This document shows, piece after piece, positions 52,691 through 62,793 of a stretch of 64,000 bases of DNA. Under the pieces are notes generated by a model. That model did not search any database. It was not told the origin of the DNA and was given only the letters and a program-made list of their open reading frames with translations. The position numbers and the translations under genes were made by a program. How positions within the stretch are numbered: position 1 is the first letter of the stretch; every line of letters begins with the position of its first letter. This DNA comes from Chryseobacterium sp. 3008163 (GTDB taxonomy: Bacteria > Bacteroidota > Bacteroidia > Flavobacteriales > Weeksellaceae): NCBI RefSeq assembly GCF_003669035.1, contig NZ_CP033070.1, positions 1,302,001-1,366,000 on the forward strand, given 5' to 3'.

Positions 52691-55080
52691 TTAGCTAAGT
52701 TTATTTTTGATTTTTTCGAACCATGTGTGTTCTTTATGGTTGTTGTAGCCATAACCATATTTGTTGCTGTATCCTAAATTCTCTCTACTAATATCATTTA
52801 AGACAAAGCCTACATTTTTAATTTTATTCTGGCTAATATTATTATTTGCGAATTCCATTAAAGCTTTTTCAGTGTATTTAGATCTTGTAACATAGATTGT
52901 AACATCTGCCAATTCTGCAATCAGGAAAGTGTCAGTTACCAGAAGTAATGGTGCAGTATCTAAAATAACATAATCATATCTTGCTCTTAACTCATTTAGA
53001 AGCATTTCATATCTTCCATTTGATAATAATTCTGTAGGGTTTGGAGGGATCATCCCTGAATAAATTACATCCAAATACGGATTAAATGACGAAACATGAA
53101 TAACTTCATCAAGGGTTGTCTGATCTGAATATAGATATTCTGTAAGCCCGGTCAGACCTTTTCTTGCGGGGTTATATCTTTGTAACTGAGGATTTCTGAT
53201 ATCAGAACCGATAATAATTGCTTTTTTCTTTGGATTGGCTAAGGTTAATGCAAGGTTAACAGATGTAAATGTTTTTCCTTCTCCTTTTACCGTTGAGGTT
53301 ACAAAAACAACTTTTCCACCATTTTTATCTTTAGAAAGCATAAAATTCATGTTCGTAATAAGAATTCTAAATGCTTCCGCCATTGGTGTAATATCGTTCA
53401 TTTGAACAATTTCAGAATCTCCTTTTTCAAGACTAGGCAATTCTGCAATTATCGGGGCACGAACAAGTTTTTCAAGGTCATGTTTTGTCTTTATTTTATT
53501 ATTAAGTAATTCTTTTAAATAAATTACTAAAAACGGTATAATCAATCCAAGTATAAATGCAACAATGAGAATAACATTCTTCTTTGGTGAAACGGGTAAA
53601 TCAGAAGAATATCCAGAATCGATAACTTTTCCTTTTGGTGCATTGATAGATTGTGCAATTGCAGTCTCTTCTCTTTTTGAAGTAAAAGCAGATACAAATT
53701 TTCTTTAATCTGCTGTTGTCTTTCAATACCTCTAAATATTTTTTCAATGGAGGGAAGTTTTGATATTTTCCCAAAAACTTTACTTTGCTCACCTACATAC
53801 TCATTCTTAGCTAATTCTAATCCAACTCTATTTCTTTGTAAACTCTCGGAAATAGATTGACGTAAACTGTTAACTTGATTTGTAATATCCACAACAGCTG
53901 GGTTTTCTGTAGTAGCAGATTCTAAAAATTTACTTCTTTGAATGATTAACTGATTATATATATTAATTCCTGATGCCACTTCTTGATTTCTCAAGCCAAT
54001 ATTAGAAGGAAGAATCTGATATTGGCTTTGTTTTGAAACAAATCCAATCAAAGAATTCGTTAGCTCCAACTCAGCATCAATATCTAATTGCTTCGTATGT
54101 GCTGCAGCAGAACTTTCTAAATTTATTTTTGCTTCAGTCTCAAGATCTGTTAAGTTGTTTAATGATTTAAAATTTTCTTTCTCATTTTCTACTTGACCTA
54201 ATTCTACAGAAAGTTTTTTAACTCTTTCTTCAATAAAATCCAAAGTTTTTTTGGACTCACTGTTTTTATCTGTAATAGCATCATTGTTATATATTTTCAC
54301 TAATGAATTTACGATATCAACAGCTTTATTTTTCTCAGGGTAGTTTATTTCCAAGCCAACTACAGTTGCATCTCTATTTACTACCGCAACATTAGTGATA
54401 TTTTGAAGTGTGGTGACTTTAGATTCTAATGTAGAAAATACAATCTGAAGATTACTAGTATCTAAATCATTAAGCAAATCTTTATTAAAATTATTATTCT
54501 TAATTATGATAATGTTGGCATATGGTAAACTGATTGTGCGACCAAACAATGAAGTAACCTCTTTACTCATCTCATCTGAAGAAATCACAATTTTATCTCC
54601 TTTCAATGATAAATTCAAAGGCTTCTTTGGAAATGCTACATCGGGCTTTTCATTAATCAGCCTGATAGTTATTGGAGAAGTCCTTTTGTAAAGTTCAATA
54701 CTTTTAAATTTATCTTTTGTAAAAATGTCAATCTGCAAATTTTGTGAAGTAACAACATCCCTCATCAACCTTTTAGATTTTAGTATTTCAATTTCATTTT
54801 CAATACTATTGGTTTTCATTCCCCCAAAACCTGTTAAATCCTGCAAAACACCACTATCATCACTCGACGGATTATTTTTTGAATCTTTTATTAATATTGT
54901 ACTTTTAACATTATAAACCGGGGTAATAAAGTTTATTAGAAAATATGATAATACAGAAAATGATAATGCAGAAATAATAAACCAAGGCCATTTTCTTAGA
55001 TAGGGCCTAATAATTTCATTGACATTGATACTTTCTGAATTATTTTCTGCGTCTGAAAATTGCGAAGATTGGTTATCCAT
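52691..55080 (-). CDS. wzc: Wzc-like polysaccharide co-polymerase with BY-kinase domain, frameshifted
   Basis: The 5' frame holds the Wzz-type chain-length domain with N-terminal helix ([19 protein letters not shown]) and coiled coil. The 3' frame holds the cytoplasmic tyrosine kinase: Walker [20 protein letters not shown], Walker A' [13 protein letters not shown], Walker [13 protein letters not shown] and a Tyr-rich tail ([13 protein letters not shown]). One base added in the T run 53674-53678 gives [20 protein letters not shown], then the second helix ([20 protein letters not shown]) and 796 residues. It controls chain length and export with Wza. Confidence 0.93.
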
Positions 55081-55089
55081 TAATTTTTT

Positions 55090-55908
55090 CTATTTTGTGA
55101 TTAAGGTTACCACTACGGCAGCCGCAGTTATTGCAATAGATGCTGCAGTTAAATACAGACCTGTATTAGGATTCTGCTTAGCCTGAATATCTTTGGAGTT
55201 ATTTGCCGATACGATGATAGCATCACCTTGCTTTAAATTATAATAAGGAGAATTGATAAGAGAAGCATCTTGTAAGTTGACTTTACCATGAGAAACTACT
55301 CCATTTTCTGTTCTTACAACCAATACATCATTTCTTTTACCATACATTGTAAGATCACCTGCCATCCCCAAAGCATTCCAAATAGTTGCTTGACCATTTG
55401 CGACTGTATAATCACCTTGTCTGTTTACCTCCCCTAAAACTGTAACTTTAAAATTGGCTAATCGTATGCTAATTGTAGGATTGATTACATACTTTAACAT
55501 TTTTTCTCTCAACTCTTCTTTTAAATCAACTAAAGTCTTACCATTGGTATCTAAAATGCCCAAAATAGGAAAATTTATAGTACCATTTGTATCTACGATA
55601 TATGTTGGTCCTTGTATAGAACTGACACCCTGATTAGGTGTATTTCCGCCCGCCATTGCATTTGTCTGAATCATTTCTGAAGAAGAGTAATTCTGATTAA
55701 ATGGCTTTACCACATCCATATCTTTGGCAGTGATGAGAATCACTAACTGATCTCCAGGCTGAATAGTCGAACTAGAATTTTTCATCGAATTCTCAATAGC
55801 TACCTGTTCTATGTTTTGCATGTAATTTAAATCATTTTTCGCAGTAGGATTTGTCCTGCAAGAAACAATTATGATTGTTGATAATATAATTAATATTTTA
55901 CTCTTCAT
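55090..55908 (-). CDS. wza: Wza-like polysaccharide export lipoprotein
   Basis: A 272-residue outer-membrane lipoprotein: signal with lipobox-like IIIVSC (Cys at about residue 17). The poly_export domain follows (STIQPGDQLVILITA, YIVDTNGTINFPILGILDTN), then the SLBB domain (FKVTVLGEVNRQGDYTVANG) and a C-terminal hydrophobic helix (LTAASIAITAAAVVVTLI). It forms the export channel with Wzc, whose gene starts 10 bases downstream. A minus-strand -7 box lies at 55923-55930. Confidence 0.94.
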   Translation of the reverse strand: MKSKILIILSTIIIVSCRTNPTAKNDLNYMQNIEQVAIENSMKNSSSTIQPGDQLVILITAKDMDVVKPFNQNYSSSEMIQTNAMAGGNTPNQGVSSIQGPTYIVDTNGTINFPILGILDTNGKTLVDLKEELREKMLKYVINPTISIRLANFKVTVLGEVNRQGDYTVANGQATIWNALGMAGDLTMYGKRNDVLVVRTENGVVSHGKVNLQDASLINSPYYNLKQGDAIIVSANNSKDIQAKQNPNTGLYLTAASIAITAAAVVVTLITK

Positions 55909-55922
55909 GTCTTAAAATTGTG

Positions 55923-55930
55923 CAAATATA
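55923..55930 (-). promoter_or_regulatory. -7 promoter box upstream of wza
   Basis: TATATTTG on the minus strand fits TAnnTTTG, 14 bases before the wza ATG. It may be an internal promoter. Confidence 0.4.
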
Positions 55931-55942
55931 CACTTATCTTTT

Positions 55943-57871
55943 TTAATTATCTAATACTTCGTAAATCGAATTGTTGCTTTTAAACTCAGGAACAATTATT
56001 TTAAGAATTCTCACAATATCAGTTTTATCTCTCTTTATCGACGCTTTGGTAATCAGATTAACTAAAGTATCAATCTCTGAGTATTCTAACGTTGGATCTT
56101 TCGAAATCATAATTTTTTCATTGTGTGTAGGAAGTGTTTTTGCATCATCACTGAGCAATTCTTCGTATAATTTCTCGCCTGGGCGTAACCCTGTATATAT
56201 GATTTTAATATCAACATGAGGCTCAAAACCGGACAACTTTATCATTCTGTGTGCCAAATCAAGTATTTTGACAGGATCTCCCATATCAAAAACAAAAATC
56301 TCACCACCTTTCCCCATCGTTCCTGCTTGTAATACTAACTCACATGCTTCCGGAATAGTCATAAAATATCTTACAATATCAGGATGGGTAATTGTAACCG
56401 GACCGCCCGCCTCGATTTGTCTTTTAAAGTGAGGAATTACAGAACCATTTGAGCCTAAAACATTACCAAATCTCGTAGTGATAAATTTTGTAGTATTCCC
56501 TTCTACATTTTGGATTGATTGTACAAGCAATTCAGCAGCTCTTTTTGATGCTCCCATCACATTCGTTGGGTTTACAGCTTTATCTGTAGATACCATAACG
56601 AATCTATTAACCTTATACTTGCTTGATAAAGTTGCAATATTTTTAGATCCCAAAACATTTACCAATATTGCTTCATGCGGATTTTCTTCAACTAATGGCA
56701 CATGCTTATACGCTGCAGCGTGGTAGACCATAGAAAAATTATACATTTCGAATATGGGTTCTACACGATACTTATTTGAAACATCTGCTAATACAAATTT
56801 GAATCTGACCTGAGGGAATTTTTCTTTTAATTCTAATTCTATATCGTACAAAGGTGTTTCAGCCTGATCCAAAACTACAATAAGTGCAGGATTAAACTGT
56901 GCAACTTGTCTTACAATTTCGCTACCTATTGATCCGGCTCCCCCAGTTACCAATATATTTTTATTAAAATGTCTTGTTCTTACTTCTTCATTCTCAATCT
57001 TGATGGGTCTTCTATTAAGAAGATCCTCTATTTGAAGGTTTTTAATAGAAACTCCCAAATCACTTTCTCTCAATTTTTGTACAGATGGCGATTTGTAAAT
57101 TCTTAAATCTTTTTCTAAGAATAAATTTACCCAAGAGTTCATCTCATCTTTAGACATCATTTCTTTTATAACAATAACTCCATCAATAATCAAATCATCT
57201 TTGGTATTCTCTTCGATTCTCTTTTTAGAATAAATGGGTTTTCCCAATAAAGATGCTCTCTTACTATCTGTACGTTGTGTAAGGAAACCAACTACCTGAT
57301 AAGGTAAACTTGGATTATCTAGAATAGCTCTTGCAATAGCAATAGACTGCTCATCAATGCCCAAAACTAATATTCTTTTTTTCAAAGCACTTCTTCTATA
57401 TTCACGAACTATATGAAAAAATTCTTTAACATATAATCTGAATAAAAACAATCCCATAAAGGATGTTATAAAGTATAATATGAGGTAAGGCGTAAGGATA
57501 AATTTTTCTCCAGAGATCCAAAGTAAAATAATATTGGAAGCTCCTACAACAAACGATGTACAGAAACTCGCCATCAAAAGTTTAAATAAATCTATAAATG
57601 TAGAATGTCTTATAATTCCTGCATATGTCTTGAAAACATACATAAATAAAACATTGATTAAAATAATGAATCCGAAAACGACCGTTTGCTCCTCATGATA
57701 AATGAATTCACGTGGAGATATTTTTTCTATAATATAGGTCGAGAGAAATAATGAAATGATTAAAATTAGAATATCAATACCCAGTATAATCCAACGAGGA
57801 AGATACCTTACATCTGAGAGATTAACAACATTATCTCCTCTAAACATTTTCTTTCTTACAGAACTAAACAT
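55943..57871 (-). CDS. Membrane-bound UDP-GlcNAc 4,6-dehydratase (WbpM/CapD/FlaA1 type)
   Basis: A 642-residue large-type enzyme. Four membrane helices fill residues 25-135, then a first CoA-binding-like Rossmann region (KKRILVLGIDEQSIAIARAI). The catalytic SDR follows: ILVTGGAGSIGSEIVRQVAQ, YHAAAYKHVPLVEENPHEAI, MVSTDKAVNPTNVMGASKRA (Met in place of the usual Tyr, as in WbpM) and TTRFGNVLGSNGSVIPHF, FMTIPEACELVLQAG. It makes UDP-4-keto-6-deoxy-HexNAc, feeding the aminotransferase at 57975 and the WbpV-like reductase. A -7 box lies at 57944-57951. Confidence 0.95.
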   Translation of the reverse strand: MFSSVRKKMFRGDNVVNLSDVRYLPRWIILGIDILILIISLFLSTYIIEKISPREFIYHEEQTVVFGFIILINVLFMYVFKTYAGIIRHSTFIDLFKLLMASFCTSFVVGASNIILLWISGEKFILTPYLILYFITSFMGLFLFRLYVKEFFHIVREYRRSALKKRILVLGIDEQSIAIARAILDNPSLPYQVVGFLTQRTDSKRASLLGKPIYSKKRIEENTKDDLIIDGVIVIKEMMSKDEMNSWVNLFLEKDLRIYKSPSVQKLRESDLGVSIKNLQIEDLLNRRPIKIENEEVRTRHFNKNILVTGGAGSIGSEIVRQVAQFNPALIVVLDQAETPLYDIELELKEKFPQVRFKFVLADVSNKYRVEPIFEMYNFSMVYHAAAYKHVPLVEENPHEAILVNVLGSKNIATLSSKYKVNRFVMVSTDKAVNPTNVMGASKRAAELLVQSIQNVEGNTTKFITTRFGNVLGSNGSVIPHFKRQIEAGGPVTITHPDIVRYFMTIPEACELVLQAGTMGKGGEIFVFDMGDPVKILDLAHRMIKLSGFEPHVDIKIIYTGLRPGEKLYEELLSDDAKTLPTHNEKIMISKDPTLEYSEIDTLVNLITKASIKRDKTDIVRILKIIVPEFKSNNSIYEVLDN

Positions 57872-57943
57872 TAATATTGTTGTTCATATTTAATATATGT
57901 GCTTTGTATTTCTAAGACACGATTTACCCTTCGAAATACCGCA

Positions 57944-57951
57944 CAAAAGTA
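57944..57951 (-). promoter_or_regulatory. -7 promoter box upstream of the wbpM-like gene
   Basis: TACTTTTG on the minus strand, 73 bases before the ATG, leaving a leader of about 65 bases. It may drive most of the polysaccharide locus. Confidence 0.5.
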
Positions 57952-57974
57952 TGATAAAATTTTATCTTTTAAAA

Positions 57975-59105
57975 TTAATTTGACATAATTTTAAATGCCC
58001 CACTTATAGTATCTTTACAAGTATCTGTAAGTGAAGTGCCTGAAGGCAAACACAGTCCTCTATCGAAAAGCTTACCACAGAAATTATTCCCGAAAAAATG
58101 ATATTTCTCATACAAAGGCTGAAGATGCATGGGCTTCCAAAGATATCTTGTTTCAATATTTACTTCTGCAAAATACTTTTTAAGTATTTCGGGTGAAAAC
58201 TTACTATTTTCTATTGTAATGGTATTTAACCAAAAATTAGAAAAGAAATCTTCGCTTGGTGCTGAAAAAAGAGTAATACCTTCTAAATTTTCTATTAAAT
58301 TCTTATAAAAGTCGTGATTTTCTCTTTTTTGATGTATTCTCTCCTCCAAAACTTCCATCTGCCCTCTACCAATGCCAGCAGAGATGTTACTCATTTTATA
58401 ATTATATCCTATTTCAGAATGGCTGTAATAATCTGCTTTATCTTTTGATTGAGTCGCCAAAAACAAAATTTTATCTTTCTCAGATTGAGTTTTTGAGATT
58501 AATATTCCGCCACCCGAAGTGGTTATAATTTTGTTTCCATTAAAACTAATGACCGACAAATCCCCAAAAGTTCCGCACGGTTTATTTTTATATTTACTTC
58601 CTAACGCCTCTGCACTGTCTTCCAAAACCGGAATTTCATATTTTTTTGACAAAGCTAAGATTTCGTCAACCTTAAAAGGCATTCCGTATGACGAAACGGC
58701 AATAATGGCTTTCGGCTTTTTCCCTTCACTTAAACAAAATTTGATTGCATCTTCCAATGCATTCGGACAAATATTCCAAGTGTCTTTTTCGCTATCAACA
58801 AATACCGGAATTGCTTTTAAATATAAAATAGGATTGGCAGAGGCTACAAAAGTGAAAGATTGACAAATCACAAAATCATCTTCTTCAACATTGAGAAGTT
58901 TCAGCCCCAGATGAATAGCGGCAGTTCCTGAAGATAAAGCAGAAACATGAGAATTCTCCCCCAAATATTGTTCTAAATTCTTTTCAAATTCATCTATATT
59001 TGAGCCATATTGAGAAACCCAATTTGAATCTAATGCGTTTTGTATATATACTAGCTCACTTCCGCCCATAATGGGTGGTGAAAGCCAAATTTTATTGTTA
59101 TTCAA
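57975..59105 (-). CDS. DegT/DnrJ/EryC1-family sugar aminotransferase
   Basis: A 376-residue PLP enzyme of the nucleotide-sugar aminotransferase family (PglE/EpsN-like). Signatures are IWLSPPIMGGSELVYIQNAL, ALSSGTAAIHLGLKLL, CQSFTFVASANPILYL, PVLEDSAEALGSKYK, the Schiff-base lysine in ISFNGNKIITTSGGG and NYKMSNISAGIGRGQME. It likely transfers an amino group to the 4-keto sugar made by the WbpM-type enzyme downstream, as in bacillosamine-type synthesis. It is first in the locus, with a well-formed promoter. Confidence 0.93.
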   Translation of the reverse strand: MNNNKIWLSPPIMGGSELVYIQNALDSNWVSQYGSNIDEFEKNLEQYLGENSHVSALSSGTAAIHLGLKLLNVEEDDFVICQSFTFVASANPILYLKAIPVFVDSEKDTWNICPNALEDAIKFCLSEGKKPKAIIAVSSYGMPFKVDEILALSKKYEIPVLEDSAEALGSKYKNKPCGTFGDLSVISFNGNKIITTSGGGILISKTQSEKDKILFLATQSKDKADYYSHSEIGYNYKMSNISAGIGRGQMEVLEERIHQKRENHDFYKNLIENLEGITLFSAPSEDFFSNFWLNTITIENSKFSPEILKKYFAEVNIETRYLWKPMHLQPLYEKYHFFGNNFCGKLFDRGLCLPSGTSLTDTCKDTISGAFKIMSN

Positions 59106-59127
59106 AAATTTGTATTTTATGTTTTAT

Positions 59128-59157
59128 CAAATGTATCATTTATTTTATCATATTCAA
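59128..59157 (-). promoter_or_regulatory. Promoter of the first polysaccharide gene
   Basis: On the minus strand TTG (59157-59155), 19-base spacer, TACATTTG (59135-59128), then the ATG 23 bases on. This is a textbook Bacteroidetes -33/-7 pair. The -33 lies within the degenerate recX copy. Confidence 0.65.
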
Positions 59158-59498
59158 AACATCTGCTTAAAAGGCACTTATGGTTTAGATTTCTTCCGAT
59201 ACGCTTGCAACCCTTTCAGTTTTGACTCGTAATTTTCATATAATCTTTGTATTCTTTTCTCGTAATCATCCTCATCAATTTCATCAAAGCTTTTAGTAAT
59301 CAACTTTTCCGTAATCCCTTTTTGCTTGAGATGCATTTTGATTTTGGTTTTCCCCCAACTTTTAATGTAGAATTTTCCTCGAATATAACTTCTTGTAAAA
59401 CGTTTCTCATTCAGATAATTTTCTTTCATTAAATACAAAAGAATTTCCTCTTTTGCCACTGGAATCATGAATTCACTGAAAATCAAAATACTACACAA
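59148..59498 (-). pseudogene. Decayed, partial second copy of recX
   Basis: The frame 59178-59498 encodes a piece of RecX nearly identical to residues 44-140 of the intact RecX at 62794 (AKEEILLYLMKENYLNE, RFTRSYIRGKFYIKSWGKTK, QKGITEKLI-KSFDEIDE, YENYESKLKGLQAY). The first 43 residues are absent, replaced by an unrelated start. The 3' end frameshifts where the intact gene reads KTIKYLLSRGFEYE (TCTAAACC instead of TCTAAAACC). DNA similarity continues past the stop to 59148. It is a duplication that lost both ends. Confidence 0.85.
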
Positions 59499-59618
59499 AA
59501 AATATAAACAGTCCCTAATTTCAGTCTTTGAAATCGTCAGTTTAAAGTAGAAAACAATATTTTAGACATAATTATTTATAAAAGGGAAAACCTGATTTTC
59601 ATAATTACAAATCATCAT

Positions 59619-62456
59619 TTATTCCCGATTTTTAAGCAGTATCCACCCTATATAGTTTATCAGAACTCTGCTTTTGGGATCGCTCCAGCTTAATTTATAC
59701 CAATAGGTTCCGGTTGGAAGTTTAATATTATTATTTATTGTTCCGTCCCAAGTATAATTATTATTTTTACTTCCTAAAAAAACCACAGCACCATATCTGT
59801 TAAAGACTTCAAATCTAAAGTTAGGGTAGGTACTTAATCCTGCATAATTTAAGATATCATTATGCCCATCACCATTGGGAGTAATAGCGTTCACAATATT
59901 TGGAAGAAAAAATTCATATTTCACTGGAGTACACTTGTACCTATCCCGTACATACACTGTAATATCTCCACGCATGACATTGGTAAAAACATTAGACGCA
60001 CTCCAATTGAATCCATCGATAGAATATTCATACGGAGGATTCCCTCCAGTCACTGTAACCGTAAATCCATTTGATTTTATCTCTACATTGCTTATTACTG
60101 GCGGCGAAGCAGCAAATACATTAACATATTGCTGAACAGTACACTGTCCTTTTGTCAGTTTCACCCAATAAGTTCCTACTCCAACCCCAGTGATAGAAGA
60201 GGTTGTTGCCCCAGTACTCCATTGATAAGAATCATAACCGACACCTGCGTCCAGCGTTGTGGTAGCTCCTTGACAGATGGTTTGATCTAATAAAGTTTGC
60301 GAATAGACCAAAGGAATAATAAACAGCTGTATTTCAGCAATTTTAAAACAACCTCCGGAATACCCTACCCTTACAAAAATTGTTGCGTTGGCTGACGTGT
60401 ATGCGGATGCTGAAACAGCAGAAATAGGATTCGTATTGTTAACCGCATTATTATATGATGTAAAGTAGGTTTTCACGACACCTGGCTGAGCATTAACTGG
60501 TGCTGTAGTAAGATCAAACAAACCGGTTGATGGATTGGTTTCAATTGCACAGGCACGCAAAACAGCATTATTGACTATGGGAATTGGTATTACATTTATT
60601 GTATGGGTAATCAATTCACAATCCTGAAAATCCTGAACATTACTACAAAACTGATAGGAAATAGTATCTGTACCTAAAAAGCCTGTATTTGGAGTATAGG
60701 TTATTACTCCAGTTGCAGGGTTTACTACTGCCGTACCGTTTGTGGGTTGTGTAATAATATGGACTGAAGAATTTAAAACTGCTTGCTGCGAGGTCGAAAA
60801 TTGAGGTGTTATCATAAGTGAACTTTCGCACATAGTAGTAGTCTGTGCTGTTTCATAAAGACAAGTATACACTTTATAATTCGCAGTCATAATTGGAGCA
60901 CAGCCCCCCGTACTTACCATTAAACTATAAGCACCTCCCTGAACTGGTGTAAAAGTACTACTGGTCGCACCAGGAATTAGAACTCCGTTTAAATACCATT
61001 GATAAGTGTCATAAATAGCTTCTATACGAAGAATTATATTCGGAATACAATCGCCCGTTAATCTTGTAATCGCCGGTAATGAAGAAAAACCGGCAAAAAA
61101 ACCGCCATAACCGGCGTTTGAATAACCACCATTCATTCCCGCAGTAACAGCACGGTTAGAGTTAATAGTTAAATTACCGGAAATTCCTTGAATTGAATAG
61201 GTTACCCATTGATTTGTCCCTGTTACAGGATATGGCCCCTGAGCTGCTGTTGGCGTCACGCCATTTATTGTTATACTCGCCCCCGTTTCCGTTATAATAT
61301 TGAGTTTTAAGTTAATATTCCCAGTGTAAGTTGGCATCTGATTAATTAATCCTATTTCATCAATCTTTTTTGGTAAATAGCAGTTGAGTGGAGGAATATA
61401 ATTAAAGCCTCCAGTAAAATTTGTATTTCCAGCAGCTCCGACTAATTGGTAGAAATACACATTTTTGGAAGTCTTAACAAGTAAATTAAAATGTCCTTGC
61501 CCTTGATTTACATAGGCAGAAGATAAAATTCTATAAAATTCGCCCTCATTAATTGTTGCTGCTGGAAGAGGATTATTATTCAAAAAAATCTGAGTATTAT
61601 CTTCTGACGCAATAATTATCCCTCCTTCCATGTTGTCAGGACTCGTTGATAATCCTCTTACTACAGCAAACTCAGAACCTAATCTTGTTGTTGGTACAGA
61701 TTGATCTAAAATCAAGTCAGACCCAAAAGGGTTATTTGTTGTTGCATAAAATCCATTCGCATTTCCATTGGTTAACGAAATAGGTTTATCTGAAACTATT
61801 TTTGCTCCAATAAAACCTGTTCGGTTAGCAGTAACAGTTGATTGACCAGCTAATATATAAGATTGTCCTTTGTTCAAAATAAAAGTAATAGTTGTTGGAT
61901 TTCCCGCAACATTAATAAACTGTACTCCATTATCAAAATTTGAAACAGTAACTTTTGTATTATCTTCAATAGCTAATATACCTGTAGTAAAATTTAAAAT
62001 CCCTGAGCCATATGTTAAAGGCGCTGAAGCATTAAGAAAAAAACGTCCGAGCCCAGCCCTTCCTTTGGAAGTTACTACTTCACCATGAAACTGACTATAA
62101 ATCCTGAGTGTAGCAAAATAAGGTAAATTACCGTTTGTATATAGACCCAAAGTCCTAACCTGAGCTGCATTATTTACTAAATTAGCTTTTATCAAAGCAG
62201 TCGGAACATTGAAAACCTGCGGACTGCCTTTACTTATAGTTACCGTTCCGATCTGATTATTATTATTAAATATTCGCACCTGAAAAGGAGTCACTGAATC
62301 TGTTGAAAAATAAAGTGCATGAACATAATTTGTAGAAGAACTATCATAATAAGGAGCAAACCAATGATCAGTGTCTCGCTGGGCGTAAAGAAAATTACTA
62401 AATAAAAAAATAGGGAGTAAAAAAATAAAAGCTTTTTCATAATTAATCATTTTCAT
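59619..62456 (-). CDS. Large T9SS-secreted surface protein, IgGFc-binding-like N-terminus, type B sorting domain
   Basis: A 945-residue secreted protein with signal peptide ending FLFSNFLYAQ. Residues about 100-450 resemble the IgGFc-binding N-terminal domain (GIIIASEDNTQIFLNNNPLP, YFYQLVGAAGNTNFTGGFNY). Ig/cadherin-like repeats follow, such as IITQPTNGTAVVNPATGVI and YSQTLLDQTICQGATTTLD. The last 90 residues are a type B (gliding-motility) sorting domain: VNAITPNGDGHNDILN, RFEVFNRYGAVVF, YTWDGTINNNIKLPTGTYWY. Likely an adhesin. It lies between the two recX copies. Confidence 0.88.
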   Translation of the reverse strand: MKMINYEKAFIFLLPIFLFSNFLYAQRDTDHWFAPYYDSSSTNYVHALYFSTDSVTPFQVRIFNNNNQIGTVTISKGSPQVFNVPTALIKANLVNNAAQVRTLGLYTNGNLPYFATLRIYSQFHGEVVTSKGRAGLGRFFLNASAPLTYGSGILNFTTGILAIEDNTKVTVSNFDNGVQFINVAGNPTTITFILNKGQSYILAGQSTVTANRTGFIGAKIVSDKPISLTNGNANGFYATTNNPFGSDLILDQSVPTTRLGSEFAVVRGLSTSPDNMEGGIIIASEDNTQIFLNNNPLPAATINEGEFYRILSSAYVNQGQGHFNLLVKTSKNVYFYQLVGAAGNTNFTGGFNYIPPLNCYLPKKIDEIGLINQMPTYTGNINLKLNIITETGASITINGVTPTAAQGPYPVTGTNQWVTYSIQGISGNLTINSNRAVTAGMNGGYSNAGYGGFFAGFSSLPAITRLTGDCIPNIILRIEAIYDTYQWYLNGVLIPGATSSTFTPVQGGAYSLMVSTGGCAPIMTANYKVYTCLYETAQTTTMCESSLMITPQFSTSQQAVLNSSVHIITQPTNGTAVVNPATGVITYTPNTGFLGTDTISYQFCSNVQDFQDCELITHTINVIPIPIVNNAVLRACAIETNPSTGLFDLTTAPVNAQPGVVKTYFTSYNNAVNNTNPISAVSASAYTSANATIFVRVGYSGGCFKIAEIQLFIIPLVYSQTLLDQTICQGATTTLDAGVGYDSYQWSTGATTSSITGVGVGTYWVKLTKGQCTVQQYVNVFAASPPVISNVEIKSNGFTVTVTGGNPPYEYSIDGFNWSASNVFTNVMRGDITVYVRDRYKCTPVKYEFFLPNIVNAITPNGDGHNDILNYAGLSTYPNFRFEVFNRYGAVVFLGSKNNNYTWDGTINNNIKLPTGTYWYKLSWSDPKSRVLINYIGWILLKNRE

Positions 62457-62793
62457 TTAACATCAGAGCTATCTCTCGTCTTAAATATACAAATCTCCCT
62501 TTTTATTTCCTAAAATAATCATAAAAAATATTAAAATAACATATTCATAATATTAATTCCATTCATTTTTTATCTTATTATCATTCATTAATAATTTATA
62601 ATATCAAAAAGTAATTACAGTTATATATAGTAGCAAATTTTCTTTTTACAATAAAAAACTCCTAATAATATATTCTAGACAGCAATATATTTGATAAATG
62701 AATGTTTTCATTCATTCTAACAGAAACATTTCTAGTTCAAAATTCACCTTTCGTCCCGAAAAAACTCAATAAAGATTTAAAATCACAATTATC
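62457..62793. other. AT-rich intergenic region
   Basis: About 340 bases between the T9SS surface-protein gene and recX, very AT-rich. I see no ORF, no convincing -7 box and no strong hairpin. Confidence 0.5.

Noticed and set aside
558-55080. Programmed frameshifting or transcriptional slippage at the split genes
   Set aside because: Runs are only 4-7 bases, below the usual slippage length, no stimulatory structure is evident, and unrelated genes are all affected the same way; missing bases are simpler.
59178-59498. Second functional RecX-like protein
   Set aside because: It lacks the first 43 residues and the C-terminal repeat and has a shifted 3' end; best seen as a remnant.
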